The notes under the pieces: model-generated
The model's database searches: none
Seen by the model: the letters and a program-made list of their open reading frames with translations, nothing else
What the model was told of the DNA's origin: nothing
Shown here: in pieces, positions 42,563-55,500 of the stretch
Layout of the letters: each line of letters opens with the position of its first letter
Numbering within the stretch: the first letter of the stretch is position 1
Program-made: the position numbers and the translations under genes
Assembly (NCBI GenBank): GCA_028554645.1
Contig: JAQOOI010000057.1
Span: 1 to 64,000, forward strand
Direction: 5' to 3'
DNA length: 64,000 bases
Origin: Omphalotus guepiniiformis
Lineage: Eukaryota; Basidiomycota; Agaricomycetes; Agaricales; Omphalotaceae

Positions 42563-44803
42563 ATGAGTGCGTTCTAGGGTTTTTTTGGTGTCGCCACGGT
42601 TCATTGACAGGGTTTTTCTAGGTACACCAACTACCTCGACAAGGTGCGCTTCGAGATTCGTTCTCTTTTTACTACTTATTGATGATAAGATTTCGTTTTC
42701 CAGTCTGTCTACACCACCAACGGCTACAGACACATCGACGTCGGTTACTTCTACTTCTGCGTCCACCCCTTCTTCAACTACTACCTCTACCTCGACATCC
42801 GCTCCACCAACTTCCACGTCTACTACTTCTTCTACGACTACTTCTACGTCTTCCAGTACTACCAGCAATACCAGTAATACTTCTTTGTCGACTTCCACAT
42901 CGGACACTTCTTTATCCAGCTCAAGCACCTCGACCTCCTCTTCAAGTTCTTCCGAGTCGACGTCATCTTCTTCGTCCATCGCTTCATCGACTTCACTATC
43001 GACAGAATTTTCGTCCTCGACCTCGCTTCATCTCTCAACTGGCACCAATGGAGTTGTCGGTACTGTAACGCTTATAACTCAAGTACCAGTCGCGACTCCG
43101 ACTATTACTTCTCCGGCTTCGAGTAGTACAGCTGCTCATAGTAATGCGTGAGTGTTTCTTCGACGTACCGAACATTTTTGTTTTTTGCCCCCTCGTGAAG
43201 ACCACGCCACAACCCCCGTTCTTTTCTTGTCTTGTTTTTTTCTCTTCTCGTGATGAGTGATATGAATTGATTGATGCCGAGATGCTGACACGTCGCGGTG
43301 CGGTCGAATCGTATTCGTCCACATGAATGCCCGTACCTTCTTTCTATATATATACATTCTCATTCCTGATTCCGCACGCATGCATGCATATATCCGCATT
43401 TACCTCCGCCGTCCGCCTTCCCTTTCATCCTCCTTCCTTCATCCTTCATCCTTAGCTTCATCCATCGTCTCCTTCACTCACCCTTCCGTACCTACATCCC
43501 TACACCCATTCTCACCTGACAACCTAAACAACAACTAACGCCCATATTTTTTTTCCTCCACCACAGATTCTTCAGCAACACAGGCGCAGTAGCAGGAACA
43601 TTCACAGTCGTAGGACTAGTCGTAGTCGGTATCCTATTCACCCTAGGAACCGCCACCCTCCGAAGACGTCGTGCGAAAAGATTCGATCGTGAAGTTGAAC
43701 TAGCGGCGGCTGAAGCGGCTTCTGCGCCTGTTCCTGCGTTTTTGGATGATGATGATGATGATGATAGGCCTTTTAACCACCGCGCATACGATGATGGAAG
43801 TAGAAATGCGTACGGAGGTGCTGGTGGTGGGGGTGGACCTGGGGTCGCGTATTCGGATAATGGATCTCATGGAGCGTATGCTCAACCCCCGATGGCGGCA
43901 CATGATACGTACCAGATGAACGACCTCGGAGGAGGACCTGGAGTCGCACCAGGTGCTGTATTCGATCACTCTGCGGGGTATGCAGGAGCTGGGGCAGGAG
44001 CTGGAGCGGCAGGTATTGGGGTTAACAGAGCGAGGAGTATGAATAATAATGGGAACGCGAACAACGATTTGGGTTTTGCTAGTGCGTTTGGGGAAGGCAA
44101 TTCGCCTTATCCTGCGTTTTTACATCCTGGTGGGATGCATGGTGGTGGTCCTGGTGGTGCCGTAGGCGGCGGCGGGGGAGGAGGAGGAGGGTATGGAAAC
44201 CAAGATTATGGGATGGGAATGGGACCTGAGGTTGTAGGAGGAGCAGCTGGTATGGCTGGTATAGGACGACGGACTTCGATGAGGTTACCATCGGGTCCTA
44301 GTCCTGGACCAGGTCAATCGAGTTCGGGTCATGGGTCGGGACCAGGTAGTCTATCCCACGCAAGATCAATGGAATCATCATACTACCCCAGTAGTGGGCC
44401 CACGTCCGCGACGACGGCGAGTGATACGGTTTCACCGAAAGCTGAATCGTATGCTTCGTATTATCAGCCTGGGTTTAGTGGGGTTGTGGCTCCGCCTGTA
44501 CCGGAGTTGCCTACTTCTTTGGGGAGGGCGAAGTCGAGTGGTGGGGGTGCAGGTGAGAGTGGGATGGAAGATGCGTATGGGGGGTACGAACCGACGACGA
44601 TGACGTCGCCTGCGTTACCAAATCCGTTTGGGCCTGGGGGCGCAGGGGCAGGGGCAGGGGATAGTGGGGATGAGAGTGAGGAGGAGGATGATGGGAGGAG
44701 GAGGGTTTTGAAGGTGTGTTTTCGAAATCTTTTCTTCTTTTTTTTGGGGGGGGATCACGATGAGGCTGATTCATGTTTGTTTTTGAAGGTCGCTAATGAG
44801 TGA
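42563..44803 (+). CDS. Ser/Thr-rich single-pass membrane protein, 543 aa, five exons
   Basis: Probably a cell-surface, mucin-like sensor or structural protein. Exons 42563-42566 (ATG plus one base), 42622-42643, 42704-43147, 43567-44713 and 44789-44803 total 1632 bases. The 419-base third intron is long for this genome; its donor GTGAGT and acceptor CCACAG are clear. Residues 1 to about 155 are almost all Ser and Thr, without a signal peptide. One transmembrane helix follows (GTFTVVGLVVVGILFTLGTA, about 167-186), then a basic stop-transfer RRRRAKRF. The cytoplasmic tail is Gly-rich with an acidic run (DDDDDDD) and PSGPSPGPGQSSSG-type segments. N-out topology is inferred from the positive cluster after the helix. 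The fused start exon is inferred; an alternative upstream start is possible. Confidence 0.75.
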
Positions 44804-46478
44804 AGAAATGTGTATATGCGAAAAGGAAATGACACGAAACGAAACGAAACGAAGGGCGAATGCGTGGAAGTTTGATTCAATCCCCCTCTCTCTCTCTCTC
44901 TCCTCCCCTACCCTTTCCCTCCCCACTATGCGCATACATCCCGTGCCCGGAGGTGCTCGTGCTCGTGCTCGTGTTCACGCTAAGTATATCCCTCGCTGTC
45001 TATCTGTCCTGTTTGTCCGCCCGTCCGTCTCTTGTTTTTCTTGCTATTGGGTTTGAACCCGTCGTAATATCTTCCTTCCTTACATTGCATGTTTGCCTAT
45101 TTGTTTGTTTTTATTCGTCCTTATATCTTTCCTTCCTTCCTTTCTTGCTCTCTTTCTTTTTTTATTTACCCCGACCCGAGGACCCTTCCTTACTTACTTA
45201 TGACTCGGATGATTCCCGCACACATACCAGACGTACACCCCGGTATTGGTACTATCGAATAGTATTAGTAACGAATTCTTTCATTTCATCGTTTCTTTTC
45301 TGTTCTTTTCTTTCTTTTTTTGTATTTATTGGTAGGTTACGAGAAATTGAATCAAATCAAATCAAATCAAAATGACACCTTTGCGCTTTGCGTAGTTTTG
45401 TAGTACTTGCTTGGGTTTTGTGCTGTACGGATGTGTGGTGCGTTTGGGTGGTAGGGGCTGTATATACTTAGTTACTTACTTATTCGTTCGTGTATGTTAA
45501 ATCTATATTTATGGAATTTGGATGTGTACGTATGGACTTTTCTCGTTCGTCTTTCGTATTGTCCTATAATACCTAGGCCTATGGTGAGTGTGTACTGTAC
45601 TTGGCATATGACCCGGCTCCGAGTCACTGAAGAGGTTCCATTCTATTCTCAATACACTTATACTGTACAATTCAGTACATATCTGTATATATATATGAAG
45701 GATACTAACGAACGTTCGTAGAACCCCACAGAATTCAATAACAAGAGGATACGTTAAAATTTGGCAAACCTGGGTGCTTAGAGCGCTTAGAGGGTCAGCA
45801 GGTTGGGTTCGAAGAGTTGTCAGTGTCAAAGTCAAGTCAAGTCGATGCGTCTACATACTAGCGAATGGAATTTTCCTCCGAGGGGACTTGAGATACTCGG
45901 TGCTGAATATTGAAATCTCTCGCTGTTCTCGCGTCTACAGTAACCTAGAACGTCGTTCACCTTGAGCGCTGGGACTGACGTTAGCTAGGCGCGATCACCG
46001 TTAAGTTCAGATGGAAAATCATAGAATCCCCACCGGAATTCTTCGCCTTTCGAATTCGCTGGGTCCGCAGCATCAGCGCAGTCGTGTGTATGCGCAGGAT
46101 GACTGATAAAAATAGATCAGGAGTTCCCTCAAGGATCCCCAAGGTCGACTTTGACACTCTGTTCAGTGTTTTCGTGGTCAGGCGGGTACTCGTACGACTC
46201 GTTGGATACCCGAAGAGATATGAGATATGTGCTCTTTATCGCAGGTCTCCCGAGTCCCGACATGGCGAGGAGAAAAGCGTAGGTACGCCTGGGTCATACG
46301 TATGCATACACTTTCGTCATGATCAGCACACCCGGTACCAATGCTTCTCCGAACTCCCTATACTGATACTATGTAGTACTACTGTACAAACGTTGGCTAG
46401 TACCGCCCACATAAATGCAAAAACGTCATCGTTGCACATTCGTTCTCGATAAAGTAATATCTCGCCGACTCGATACGA
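44804..46478. other. Gene-free stretch with microsatellites
   Basis: Holds a CT run (44884-44903), pyrimidine-rich tracts around 45050-45170 and 45280-45330, and an ATCAA microsatellite (45348-45370). No gene seen. The first part is probably the 3' untranslated region of the membrane-protein gene. Confidence 0.5.
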
Positions 46479-46486
46479 TATATAAA
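46479..46486 (+). promoter_or_regulatory. TATA box of the RNase gene
   Basis: TATATAAA lies 80 bases upstream of the ATG at 46566, followed by a pyrimidine-rich leader. Confidence 0.55.
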
Positions 46487-46565
46487 CCTCCCCTCTTCGA
46501 TTCAAATTATATTTCCCTCCTTCGTTGACAACCACAACAATCTCTGTTCACTGTTCACTGCTCTC

Positions 46566-47084
46566 ATGTCTGCGACAATTTACTACGAGCCTTCGGGCTG
46601 TAACTGCGATGGAACGGACTATACTCGTGATGATATCAATGCCGCTGCGAACAAAGCCCTTGAGCTCGCCAGCGAGGGTCGGACCATCGGTGCGTCCACA
46701 TCGTTCTGCTCCTCTCTCACTCAAATTGAAACTAACCTACCCGCATCGCATCGCATCTCTCCTCCAGGTCGAGACAAATACCCACACGTCTACAACGACT
46801 ACGAGCACTTCCAATTCGCTCACGCCAAGAAACCCTACCTCGAATTCCCCGTCGAACGCGAAGGCAGGACATACGACGGTGGAAGTCCCGGTGCAGACAG
46901 GATTATCATTGGTAGTATTGCTGAGGATTATAGTAGTGCTGTGTATTGTGCTGTTATCACGCATGATGGGCAGAAACGTAATGGGTTTACGGAGTGTCAG
47001 GATGATACGATGAATCCGAGAGGAAAAGGTCATTATCGTAGGGAACATGAGGGGAGGAAGTTGATTGATCAGATTGATTTGTAA
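46566..47084 (+). CDS. Guanyl-specific ribonuclease, T1/N1 family, 146 aa
   Basis: Cleaves RNA after G through a 2',3'-cyclic intermediate. Exons 46566-46689 and 46768-47084 with a 78-base intron (GTGCGT...CTCCAG) inserted just before RDKYPHVYNDYEHF. All residues of the T1 active site can be placed: Tyr46 and His48, Glu67 (in PYLEFP), Arg86 (in PGADRI), His107 (in VITHDG) and Phe115. Two N-terminal Cys (GCNCDG) and Cys102 and Cys118 could form disulfides. There is no signal peptide: the protein starts MSATIYYEPSGCNC, whereas most family members are secreted. A 28-residue basic-acidic tail follows the usual end. Possible roles are nutrition, defence or competition. Confidence 0.9.
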   Translation: MSATIYYEPSGCNCDGTDYTRDDINAAANKALELASEGRTIGASTSFCSSLTQIETNLPASHRISPPGRDKYPHVYNDYEHFQFAHAKKPYLEFPVEREGRTYDGGSPGADRIIIGSIAEDYSSAVYCAVITHDGQKRNGFTECQDDTMNPRGKGHYRREHEGRKLIDQIDL

Positions 47085-48300
47085 ACTGTGATGGGAGGAG
47101 GAGAGGAGAAGAAATTGCGCCAAAGTGAAAAGTGTATGATTGACAGTTGATGCAGATGTACAGTATAGCATACCGACGAATACAGGTCGTTGAGAAGTTT
47201 GAATTATCGACTGGTTTTTTTCATTACCATTCTTACCCACCATCGAGAGGGACCAGTATCCGCAGGCATATCTTCTTCGTTATGCAAACGAATGCTTGGA
47301 GGAGCATGCTAGTGAACGCGATACGCCGACGCGCGTTTTCAGGAAAGATCGACCGCCGAAAATTTTGATACCTGAGCTGGTTTCTGGTGGGGGTAAGCAG
47401 ACAAAGCTTTCAACTTCCTTTCGACCTAGAGATAGACGGTTCAGACTTATGAGTAAAACTTCAAAGTCTCTACACGTTACCGCCGGCATATTTTCGTCCA
47501 ACCCGTATTCAACTCTGTTTCCACGTCGTATTACATTCATAGGGTATCTTATTTATAAGATAGACGAGAGTAAGCAAGCTCTCCCTCCTGCAACTTGAAT
47601 ACATGGAAATATGATTTGAACTGTGCTGTTTTGGAGTCGAGTGGTCTTTGTCGAACTTTGCCAACGACTGTACGAATGGTACACCGAGATCACAGGGGCT
47701 ACGTAAAGTACCGGTCAGATTTAGTAGACGATATCAAGTGGGATATGTACTGCATTACTTGCCATTTGGTTTTGAGGATCATCCTTCTGAGGAAAGATTC
47801 CTTTCTCCCCCGCCCGTAATAGTGAGCCGGATTCAACCTTCAAATAACCACACATGGGCAGTAGTCGATGGCGCCACGGTATGATAACAAAGCGAGCTGG
47901 AGCATGAAGCGACGATGACCGGTGAAAGACTACTAGTAGCCTGAGCTTCATAGTTTCGTGGGTTGTTACGAGGAGGAATCTGAAGAGAAGAAAGGAAGTG
48001 GTGATGAAGTAAGAAGCCTATGGAAATGATTAGAGATTCACGGAAACGTACTCGTGAAAATTCAAGGCCATATATCAATCACAGTCAGAGTAGCCCGCTG
48101 CTCCCTCAGCTCCTAGAACTCAGCAAGTGACGGTAATTGTAATCTTCTCTCCCATCGAAGCTTCTGGATAGGTTCGAGGTGGGTAACGCGTAGAGTGAGC
48201 AAGTACTGAGTCCATGGCGCGTATACTTGCCACGAAATGAAGTTAAGGTTGTGGTGAAATTTGAATGGGCGGTTACAAGTAGAGTATGACTAAGCCAGCC
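47085..48300. other. Gene-free stretch
   Basis: No gene or repeat supported. Small open frames on both strands lack motifs and splice context. Confidence 0.45.
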
Positions 48301-48900
48301 CACCCACGATGTCGGAAATCCCGGTCCGACAATATATGACCATATATGCATATATCAGGCCGTCAGGTTCGGCCCTAGCATATATGACCATATCAGAATA
48401 ACGAAGCAGCATAAATGGTCCCATAATTAGAACTATATATCGTGTCATATTTGATCCCATATTTTGTGATATATATTGTACCATATATTAGCTAAATTTG
48501 GTAGAATATTTGACGTCATGTGTGACCGGCGGGAAGAAAAATAATTCATTATCGACGATCTATGCTGTGTTTCCCACACGCTATAGTCTATTTACAGTAG
48601 TACACATTTCTTTATTTATCATCTTCGTATCTTACTGATATGTGTTGCTTGTATGTATTCGCTTTTATACTACTTTATTATATACACTATATATTTAAAT
48701 ACTGTACTCTATTGTTGTGATTACATAAGCTATCTATTGAATCATTTGAAAATTATCTACACTTACGGAGTCGAACCAAGGGCCTTACCATTATAAAGGA
48801 GCATAACTTACCGATAGTCTACACGACCTTTTATATATTATGGGAAGCGACTCATTATATGGTGCATCTCACCGCTCTAACCGAACCTACGGGAGCTCAA
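48301..48900 (-). other. AT-rich segment with decayed tRNA-like sequences
   Basis: On the minus strand GGTTCGACTCC (48777-48767) is a perfect B-box. At the tRNA-correct distance upstream is a D-arm (GACT...GG...AGTT, pairing). The anticodon and T stems and the acceptor do not pair, so this is not a working tRNA. A second tRNA-like 5' half (CTCCCGTAGG...GGTTAGAGCGG) lies at about 48868-48895. A TGTCGGAAATCCC element at 48308 resembles one at 57221-57236 in reverse. Confidence 0.3.
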
Positions 48901-49517
48901 GGAGGATCTCGAGGCGTATGGATAAGATGAGCGCGGTATCTGGGGCGAGTTCGTGAGGAGAATAGAGGGGAAGTTGGTGGGCCTTTCGATGTGGACGCGG
49001 CGGCGGCGTCGTCGCCGTGATGAGTGTGTGACATGAAGGGTAGATGCATGGAATCGTCATCGTCGTGATAGGTGATTCTTTCGTGCCTTCGGCGTTGTTA
49101 GAGCGCGCGCGGTGGTGTAGGGAGGATGGCCCGGCTTCGAGGTTGGTGTATAGGGTGAGGTGTCTTTTTGTTGACTTTGGGAGTTTCTTGGGAGTGCGGA
49201 GCGAGGGTTAGTGCTGGGTGAGTGGGAGGAAAACGTAGACGTACCGGTCCCTCATTAACGCTACCTCTCCTGAAGAAAACGTTAGAACCTGTTTGTTTCG
49301 TCTGGGCGAAGAATTTACGGTCGTCGAGAGCTAGCGGAGTCGTCGATGTAAGGGTCAGAAACGTCGGAGTACTCGCTACCTTCTTCATCTTCCCTTCATC
49401 GTCCTCTCCCCGAGCTCTCGCTAGTTTCCGCGTGTCTGAACAGGATCGAAGGCCTCAGAGGCCACATCGCTGGTATGGACGACGGCGGAGGCGGCGTACG
49501 TCGGAAATGGTGTTGTT

Positions 49518-50327
49518 TCAGACGCTCCCCACCTCGCTGACCCCCTTGATCTGCCATGTCTCTTTAGCCTCCTTTGAGATATCGACCTCGTAGTTCTCCG
49601 GTCCAGCAAGTCGTATATGAACCTGATGGTCTGCAAAGGCGGAGGAGCAACAGGAAGAGGCGAAGGTGGACAGGTTTAGCTTTAGACTTGGGTTTTTCGC
49701 AGTGGAAACAGACGGAGCGGCACTTGCAGGTGCTGGCTTCCGCAGCAGCTACGTGTGATGACGGTGACTTTTCTGCTTCGCTGTCGAGGTTGCTGATAGT
49801 GAAGGTGGTTGACGTCGGTGACGATGGTCCGACGACGACGAGGTTTGCTATTGGTTTTGGCGGCCTCTTCGCCTTCTTCGCTACTCTCGCCTCCTCTATC
49901 ATCTTCGTCTTCGTCATCGTCCAGGACAATAGCACCGTTTTTTCAACCTCTTCGTCATCTTCCCTCTCCTCCTCGTCACTAAAATCACTGAGTAGATATC
50001 GACTCTGCACTAGGAGATTATAGCGCTTGAATGGGCGATAGTCAGCCGCTGGTACGGTCCAATGTCAAAGGAAGCCAAGGAAAATTGGTTGGCCGTTGCT
50101 GTCGTCGACCTCGAAATGAGCTGAAAGAGGGGGAGGAGATGAACTAATGCGTTTGCTGTGCTTTCAAGAGAAGGACGAAGGGATAAAATCGAACATAGCA
50201 AGACAGGCTGACAGTGTAAATTAGAAGATAATATAGTATCGTACATACCGTCGTGGAAATGAAACGGACAGTACCGATAAGAGCCGGACTTCATACAAAG
50301 CGGGGGTCCTTGTCGTTGTTGGGGTTG
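49518..50327 (-). pseudogene. Broken unknown gene (nonsense and frameshifts)
   Basis: Not recognised. The frame CMKSGSYRYCPFHFHD splices (GTATGT...TTTCAG, 50248-50121) to AHFEVDDSNGQPIFLGFL, meets an in-frame TGA (50067-50065), and continues in the same frame with HWTVPAADYRPFKRYNLL and SRYLLSDFSDEEE. At a run of six T (49938-49943) the sensible frame jumps, to GAIVLDDDEDEDDRGG; later it jumps again to KPAPASAAPSVST and ends ADHQVHIRLAGPENYE...SEVGSV at 49518. Good coding sequence in three frames plus a stop fits a decayed gene, though base-calling errors at homopolymers could explain the shifts. A further coding-like stretch lies at 49098-49440. Confidence 0.45.
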
Positions 50328-51028
50328 CTAAGACTCTGAATCTACCAGGCCGCTGTAGATACATGCTGTCAGTGCGTGGCTTGTGTGAATTCAACTCAAC
50401 TCGGAGCATTTAAGTATTCAATATCAATATTCATTCATCAATTATCTACAACAGACCTCTCAGACTTGCTACATCTACACAAGAAGTTCTGCAAAACGTT
50501 CAAGATTGATACTGTCGCCACTAATATGTGACTCCATCTCCATCAACCTCCTCCTCCATTTCTTCAAAATCGACATTTTCCTCTGGTACGTGAGCTCTTG
50601 GCGGAGGAGGAGGATGAACCGGGACTGGACTATTAACTTTCCTGCGACTGCTGGTGCGCGTGGGCTTGGCTGGAGCCTTTCAGGCCACCTTCACCGCGCC
50701 CGACGGCCACGACCGCGCCCATTTCCACGGCCACGACCACGACCACGACCACGACCAATTCCAGTGTTCGTATCTGGTTCATTTGGAGACTCGGACTGCC
50801 CTTCAGCAGGAACGATCGTAGGCCCGGGGGTATGTTCCTCAAGCTCTAGGACTTGATTGGCAACAACGGGCGCTATAGCATCAGGAACATCAGCTTGAAT
50901 TCCCACTGGCTTGTCAAATGTCACAGGTGCAGCACGTCCATGATGGAATCCGAGTGTTTCGTCGCTAGAATCGGCCTGCTCCAGTGCCGCGAGGGGCATC
51001 CTCGAATTCGTCATCACTCTCGCCAGGA

Positions 51029-52376
51029 TTACGACCGCGAACTCGCACTCGGTATGATGGTATTGGTAGCGAAGATGGATTCGTTGTAGATGGTGAGCGT
51101 TTGCTGTATATGAGGTGTATCGTATTTCGTGACAATTATTTCCTTGTACCTCTGAAACAAGGTCGCATACTCGATCTGAGACTCTTTCCCTTTTCTCGAG
51201 AATTCTCGGTCAGGTGGGAGAGGATAAAAATTGCTACAGTTGTATATCAGATATAGAACTTCGTATGCCATTGACATTTGACGCACCAAGATAGCAGCAA
51301 AAGCAATAGCTCCCGGTGTGATTTCTGCAATGCCACATAGTTCTGAAATCGTGTGCTTCGTCTTCTTTCCTTCCTTCAGCTGGATCCAGAGATGATGGGC
51401 CACACAAGATTGCCTGAAGAATCTGGTGAAAAAGCGGTGAGTAGGTTCTAAATGCCACAAGTTGACGCAAACCTTGGGAAGCGCCTCATTCCTAAAAATC
51501 TTGGTGGCAGATTTCCGTGCATTTGGGTATAGAATCGGGGGAAGGCTGTCATATCGCTTCTTCGTTTCATCGTAGCCTAATAATTTGCGCAACTCGGGGA
51601 TCGCCTGCTTATTGATAGCAGCAAGTTTGAACTGATCAGCTGGTAGGTTAGGAAAGATCTTTGACACGCAACTCTTCACGCGTGTAACAGCGTTTTGTCG
51701 ACTTTGTTCCACAGCACCTCGCAGCTGAAAGGAGTGGGTACAAGTTCAATTAGTAGGATATCAAGAAAGGTAAAACTCGAAAACAAACCACTTTAATAAA
51801 CTTGCCATACTTATTTCAAGGAAGGTATGACAATCCTCTGGTACGCAGTCAATAAATCAACCAAGATGCCTTCCTCAACTGACTTTTCACTTCCGTATCG
51901 TCCTGTGTGTACAGCTATGGTAGCTGGCTTTTTCTTGCCAAGCAATCGAGCCCATTGCTCCGGTGAAACCCAAGCCTCCCCAACTATCGCAAATTTTTTA
52001 CCTGCTCTCAGTGCCGATTCCTTTTGTGAACCAATCAACTCGTTCTTCCCGGCTGAGACCATCTGCGAAGAGGTTTTGCTGGCACTTCCTGAATCAAGAG
52101 TGGCAATCATCACAGATGGGCACTGTGTTCTCGCGATTGAGCCGTAAATTGCGCATTTCTTCTTCATCTTCGCTTGCGCAATCTGTGACTCCTTCAGAGC
52201 ACTCGTTAGCTCATTTATCTGTTGCTGGGATGCCGTGAACTTGTTGAACAGCTATAGAATGCCATCCGTATGTCATTGGTGAGTCTTTAGCTATATTGAA
52301 TAAAATAGAAAAAAACTACTTCTATGATCTGTGAGTTAGAGAATAGTGTTTCTTGCTGTACTCCTTCCGCAGACAT
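51029..52376 (-). pseudogene. DUF6532 protein gene with apparent frameshifts
   Basis: DUF6532 is a domain of unknown function expanded in Agaricomycetes. Exons 52376-52320, 52251-51862, 51809-51792 (18 bases), 51724-51473, from 51422 and from about 51238 to 51029, with introns in phase 0. It begins MSAEGVQQETLF, has a short coiled coil (QQQINELTSALKESQ), then LRGAVEQSRQ, PELRKLLGYDETKKRYDSLP, ILYPNARKSATKIFRNEALP, the hallmark ELCGIAEITPGAIAFAAIL, and PDREFSRKGKESQIEYATLF. To read through, one extra A near 51380 and one extra C near 51210 must be ignored, so it is either a young pseudogene or carries two sequencing errors. Without splicing the last two introns a 227-codon frame is open. An Arg-Gly-rich frame (50691-51017) may be its C-terminus. 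Confidence 0.6.
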
Positions 52377-52565
52377 GGTGAAGATTTCAGAGACAGTTGA
52401 ACGGTCAGGAGCCTCACGCGACGAACACATTCATGGCACTGTATTACCTCATCTTTGGATACATTCATATGAAGAGGCAAGTGCTGCTGGGCTCCTTGCA
52501 AAATTATGACTAGTATGTCAAGGTGTGAGTGACTGAAAAATTCATAGTTTCTATAGATTACTGGA

Positions 52566-55500
52566 TTACAATTTGAGTAAGCAGAGAAAAACTGGAGAAA
52601 AAACTAATTTAACTAATGAATATACTTTAGAGTCTTCATTCTGAGAAAACATGTCACTATCAATAGAGTCCATGATAAGGAAATCCTGACCTTGTGAGAG
52701 ATCTTCATCATAGTCATTGGCAAGCAGTGAGCCTCGGACAATTGAGTTAATGGATATGAATCGAGATTCAATACGTGACCTAGCTCGAACACGATGAAGG
52801 CGGAGGTCAGTGTCTCGTTGGTGATGGATGTGACCTCTTGGTTGATCATATGGATGGATAAGGGCAAGTTGGTAGACTACACTGCCAACTTTGCATTCAA
52901 AGAGGAACACAAGTCGTGCAAAGAAATATGACTCCTAATCTTGTTTGACAAGAATGCAGTCATAACGGGAATGATTGAAGAAGTTTGGACTAACATCGCA
53001 AAAGATCTGTTTGGATCTTCCAGTCCTCCATTGATTCGTAGTTCACTTTAAGATATCGCCATTCCTTGATCTTATTCAAATTGTTAGTAGTATCACTATA
53101 GTACAAATTGTGTTACATACCGTAATCTTCAGGAAGAAATTGTATTGGTTTGTCATTAGGTAGGTTATAACCAGATGCTGGCAGAAGCATATTAAGAAAT
53201 CCAGCTAGACAAACTCGAAATCGTTGAAATGCTGCATCCTGGCTGAAGTTTTCCTCTAGATTTCTGAAAGTGTGAACTGTGGAGACTTCACCACCCATGG
53301 AAACATGGCTGAAATTAGTGTTGCCTTTGCTGTATATTGCCTTTAGCATTCCAAGCATCAAGATAGTCAAGCTCATGTTGAATCCATGCTGCAACATATG
53401 AGCAATGATCAACTTGCAAAATCTATCAAGCTGTGTTGTGTAATCAATCAGTTGTAAAAAGGTCAATAAAACTCACCTGTGGTGCTACATTCTTAAAGTT
53501 TTGTGCGTAGCGATAGGACTTCTTGAGTGGTTTGTGCATACTCTCATTTATCTTGGTCCCAAATTTCTTGTGGCTCCTTTTGCTTGAATATCATCAAAAA
53601 GATGTCTATGAGTATGCATCTTTGGGAAATTCCAGTTTTTTGTTTCAGAGTCAGGATTGTCCTCAGCATTAGCAGCAATATATTCCTATGTATGAGAGTT
53701 TCTCTTTTAATATATCAGGACTATAGTATTGAGTTACAACCTACCTTCATAAGCTTTTCAAAGAAAAACCAGCTCCTTTCTTCCTTGAGCAAGAGTCAAT
53801 TCTGTATGCACAGTCAGTTGTGCATACATATCAAGCTCTATAAAGCTTTGAATGCATTTCAATAGACAATATCCAGTAGGATCTGAATCTCATCTAAAAC
53901 ATTATGCAAAGCATAAATAATTTGCTGACAAAAGTATTTTAGCTTCTATAGATACTCAGTTTTTACTAACATACCTTTGCTATATCTTCAAACTTAGTTG
54001 CATCTGCAAAGTTAATCCCAACTACATTCTCAAAATGATTCAGATTGGGCCATCTTGGAAGTTTAGCCATCTATATCAGCTTTATATTAGTTCACCATAA
54101 GGAAAGTGGGTTAAAAACATACTGTAGGTCAACAAGAGCTGCTATATGCTTGGGTTTACTCTTGATGTGATCTTGAGCAGCATCCCAGAGATGTTTGCCA
54201 AACAAGCCTAATGAATAGGCATGCAAACGATCCCATGATGTGGCCAAATAGGGATCAGAATTTTCTCCAAGTCTCCAAAAACATTCTGATATAAAATATT
54301 AGAGTATCTCTGAGAGACATGATAGCAGATACTCTTACTTCAATATCTCGGAGCCCCACTGCCTTTAGCATATACCTCATCATGGGTATTGAAGATTGCC
54401 TGCATTGATTCCGTCCGTAGTCCGCAGTGTGTCATTGCGGCTAAGATCAAGTAACTCTATTGAAGGAATAGTACACACAGGACATGGTGCTTTACTATTT
54501 GTGGCCCCGTGTCAATGTCATCACAAACTCTAGAGTACTTATGAATATCTATTCAATATCTTATTTAAAACACTTACTGTTCTTCATAATCAGCTGAGAG
54601 AATTAAGATGCTTGGATATAGATGCATTTGCTGTTCATCATAAAACTGTACCCATACACCAGTCTTTGAATGCTGTTCAATGGACTGAAGCAACTTCTTG
54701 AATGATTCATGCCACACAACTCGTTTGAATTTGGTAAATAACTGCTTTGCCTCTTCGCTCCTCAGTCTCAGGAACCTGCTTCAGTTTGAGAACACTATAA
54801 TTCCAGATATACATATAAGCCTTACCACTGGTAGCCATCTACAACTCTACCACCACCAATTCCATCACTATTTCTCAAACTCCACTGGTAAATTGGCAAT
54901 ACGGCCTATGACAGGATAACCCTTTTCTGTACCAAATGATGACAGCTTGCTTTTGTCAGCATAAATGATAAAAAACAAAGGTTTTGCATCAGGATCCTGG
55001 AGCTTTGACTACATAGTATTAGTTGTGTCATACATTGATAGTAACAGTGAATCTCACTTGAATTTCCCACCATCTATCACCAGTCCAAGGTTCATGAAAA
55101 AAAGAAACAAATTTCTGGCCATCATACTTGAAAAGTCGACGAGCATCCCATTCAAATTGAGACTGAAGGTTTGGGTCCCGCAAAAGGTCCATTGCCCAGT
55201 CCCATAGTGACGATGATAGATATCAAATTCATCATTGACTGTACCAGACCGGTCAGTATATGGTACTTGGATCTTTGTGTGAGTAAACTGTGTATAATAT
55301 ACTGATTTAGTATATGTTTCTATAGCTAGTAGAATGAAATTACTTGGAGTTTGCCAGCTTTGATACATCCTCCCAGGCTGCCACTATGTCTTTGTGCTTT
55401 GAGAAACTTGTAACTTTGCCCTCTGAACTTTTCTTGAGAAGAGTGAGTAATTCATTAGTGCTCTCCTCAATTCAGGCGCTTTGAGCAAAATCAGCAACTT

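Noticed and set aside
42527..42979. 150-codon minus-strand frame (Val/Glu/Asp-rich)
   Set aside because: Antisense of the Ser/Thr-rich region; codons TCN/ACN read backwards as acidic and valine residues.
48767..48895. Functional tRNA gene
   Set aside because: Anticodon, T and acceptor stems do not pair despite a perfect B-box.
49574..50023. 149-codon plus-strand open frame
   Set aside because: Antisense of the acidic, Glu/Asp-rich minus-strand gene; such composition leaves the complement free of stops.
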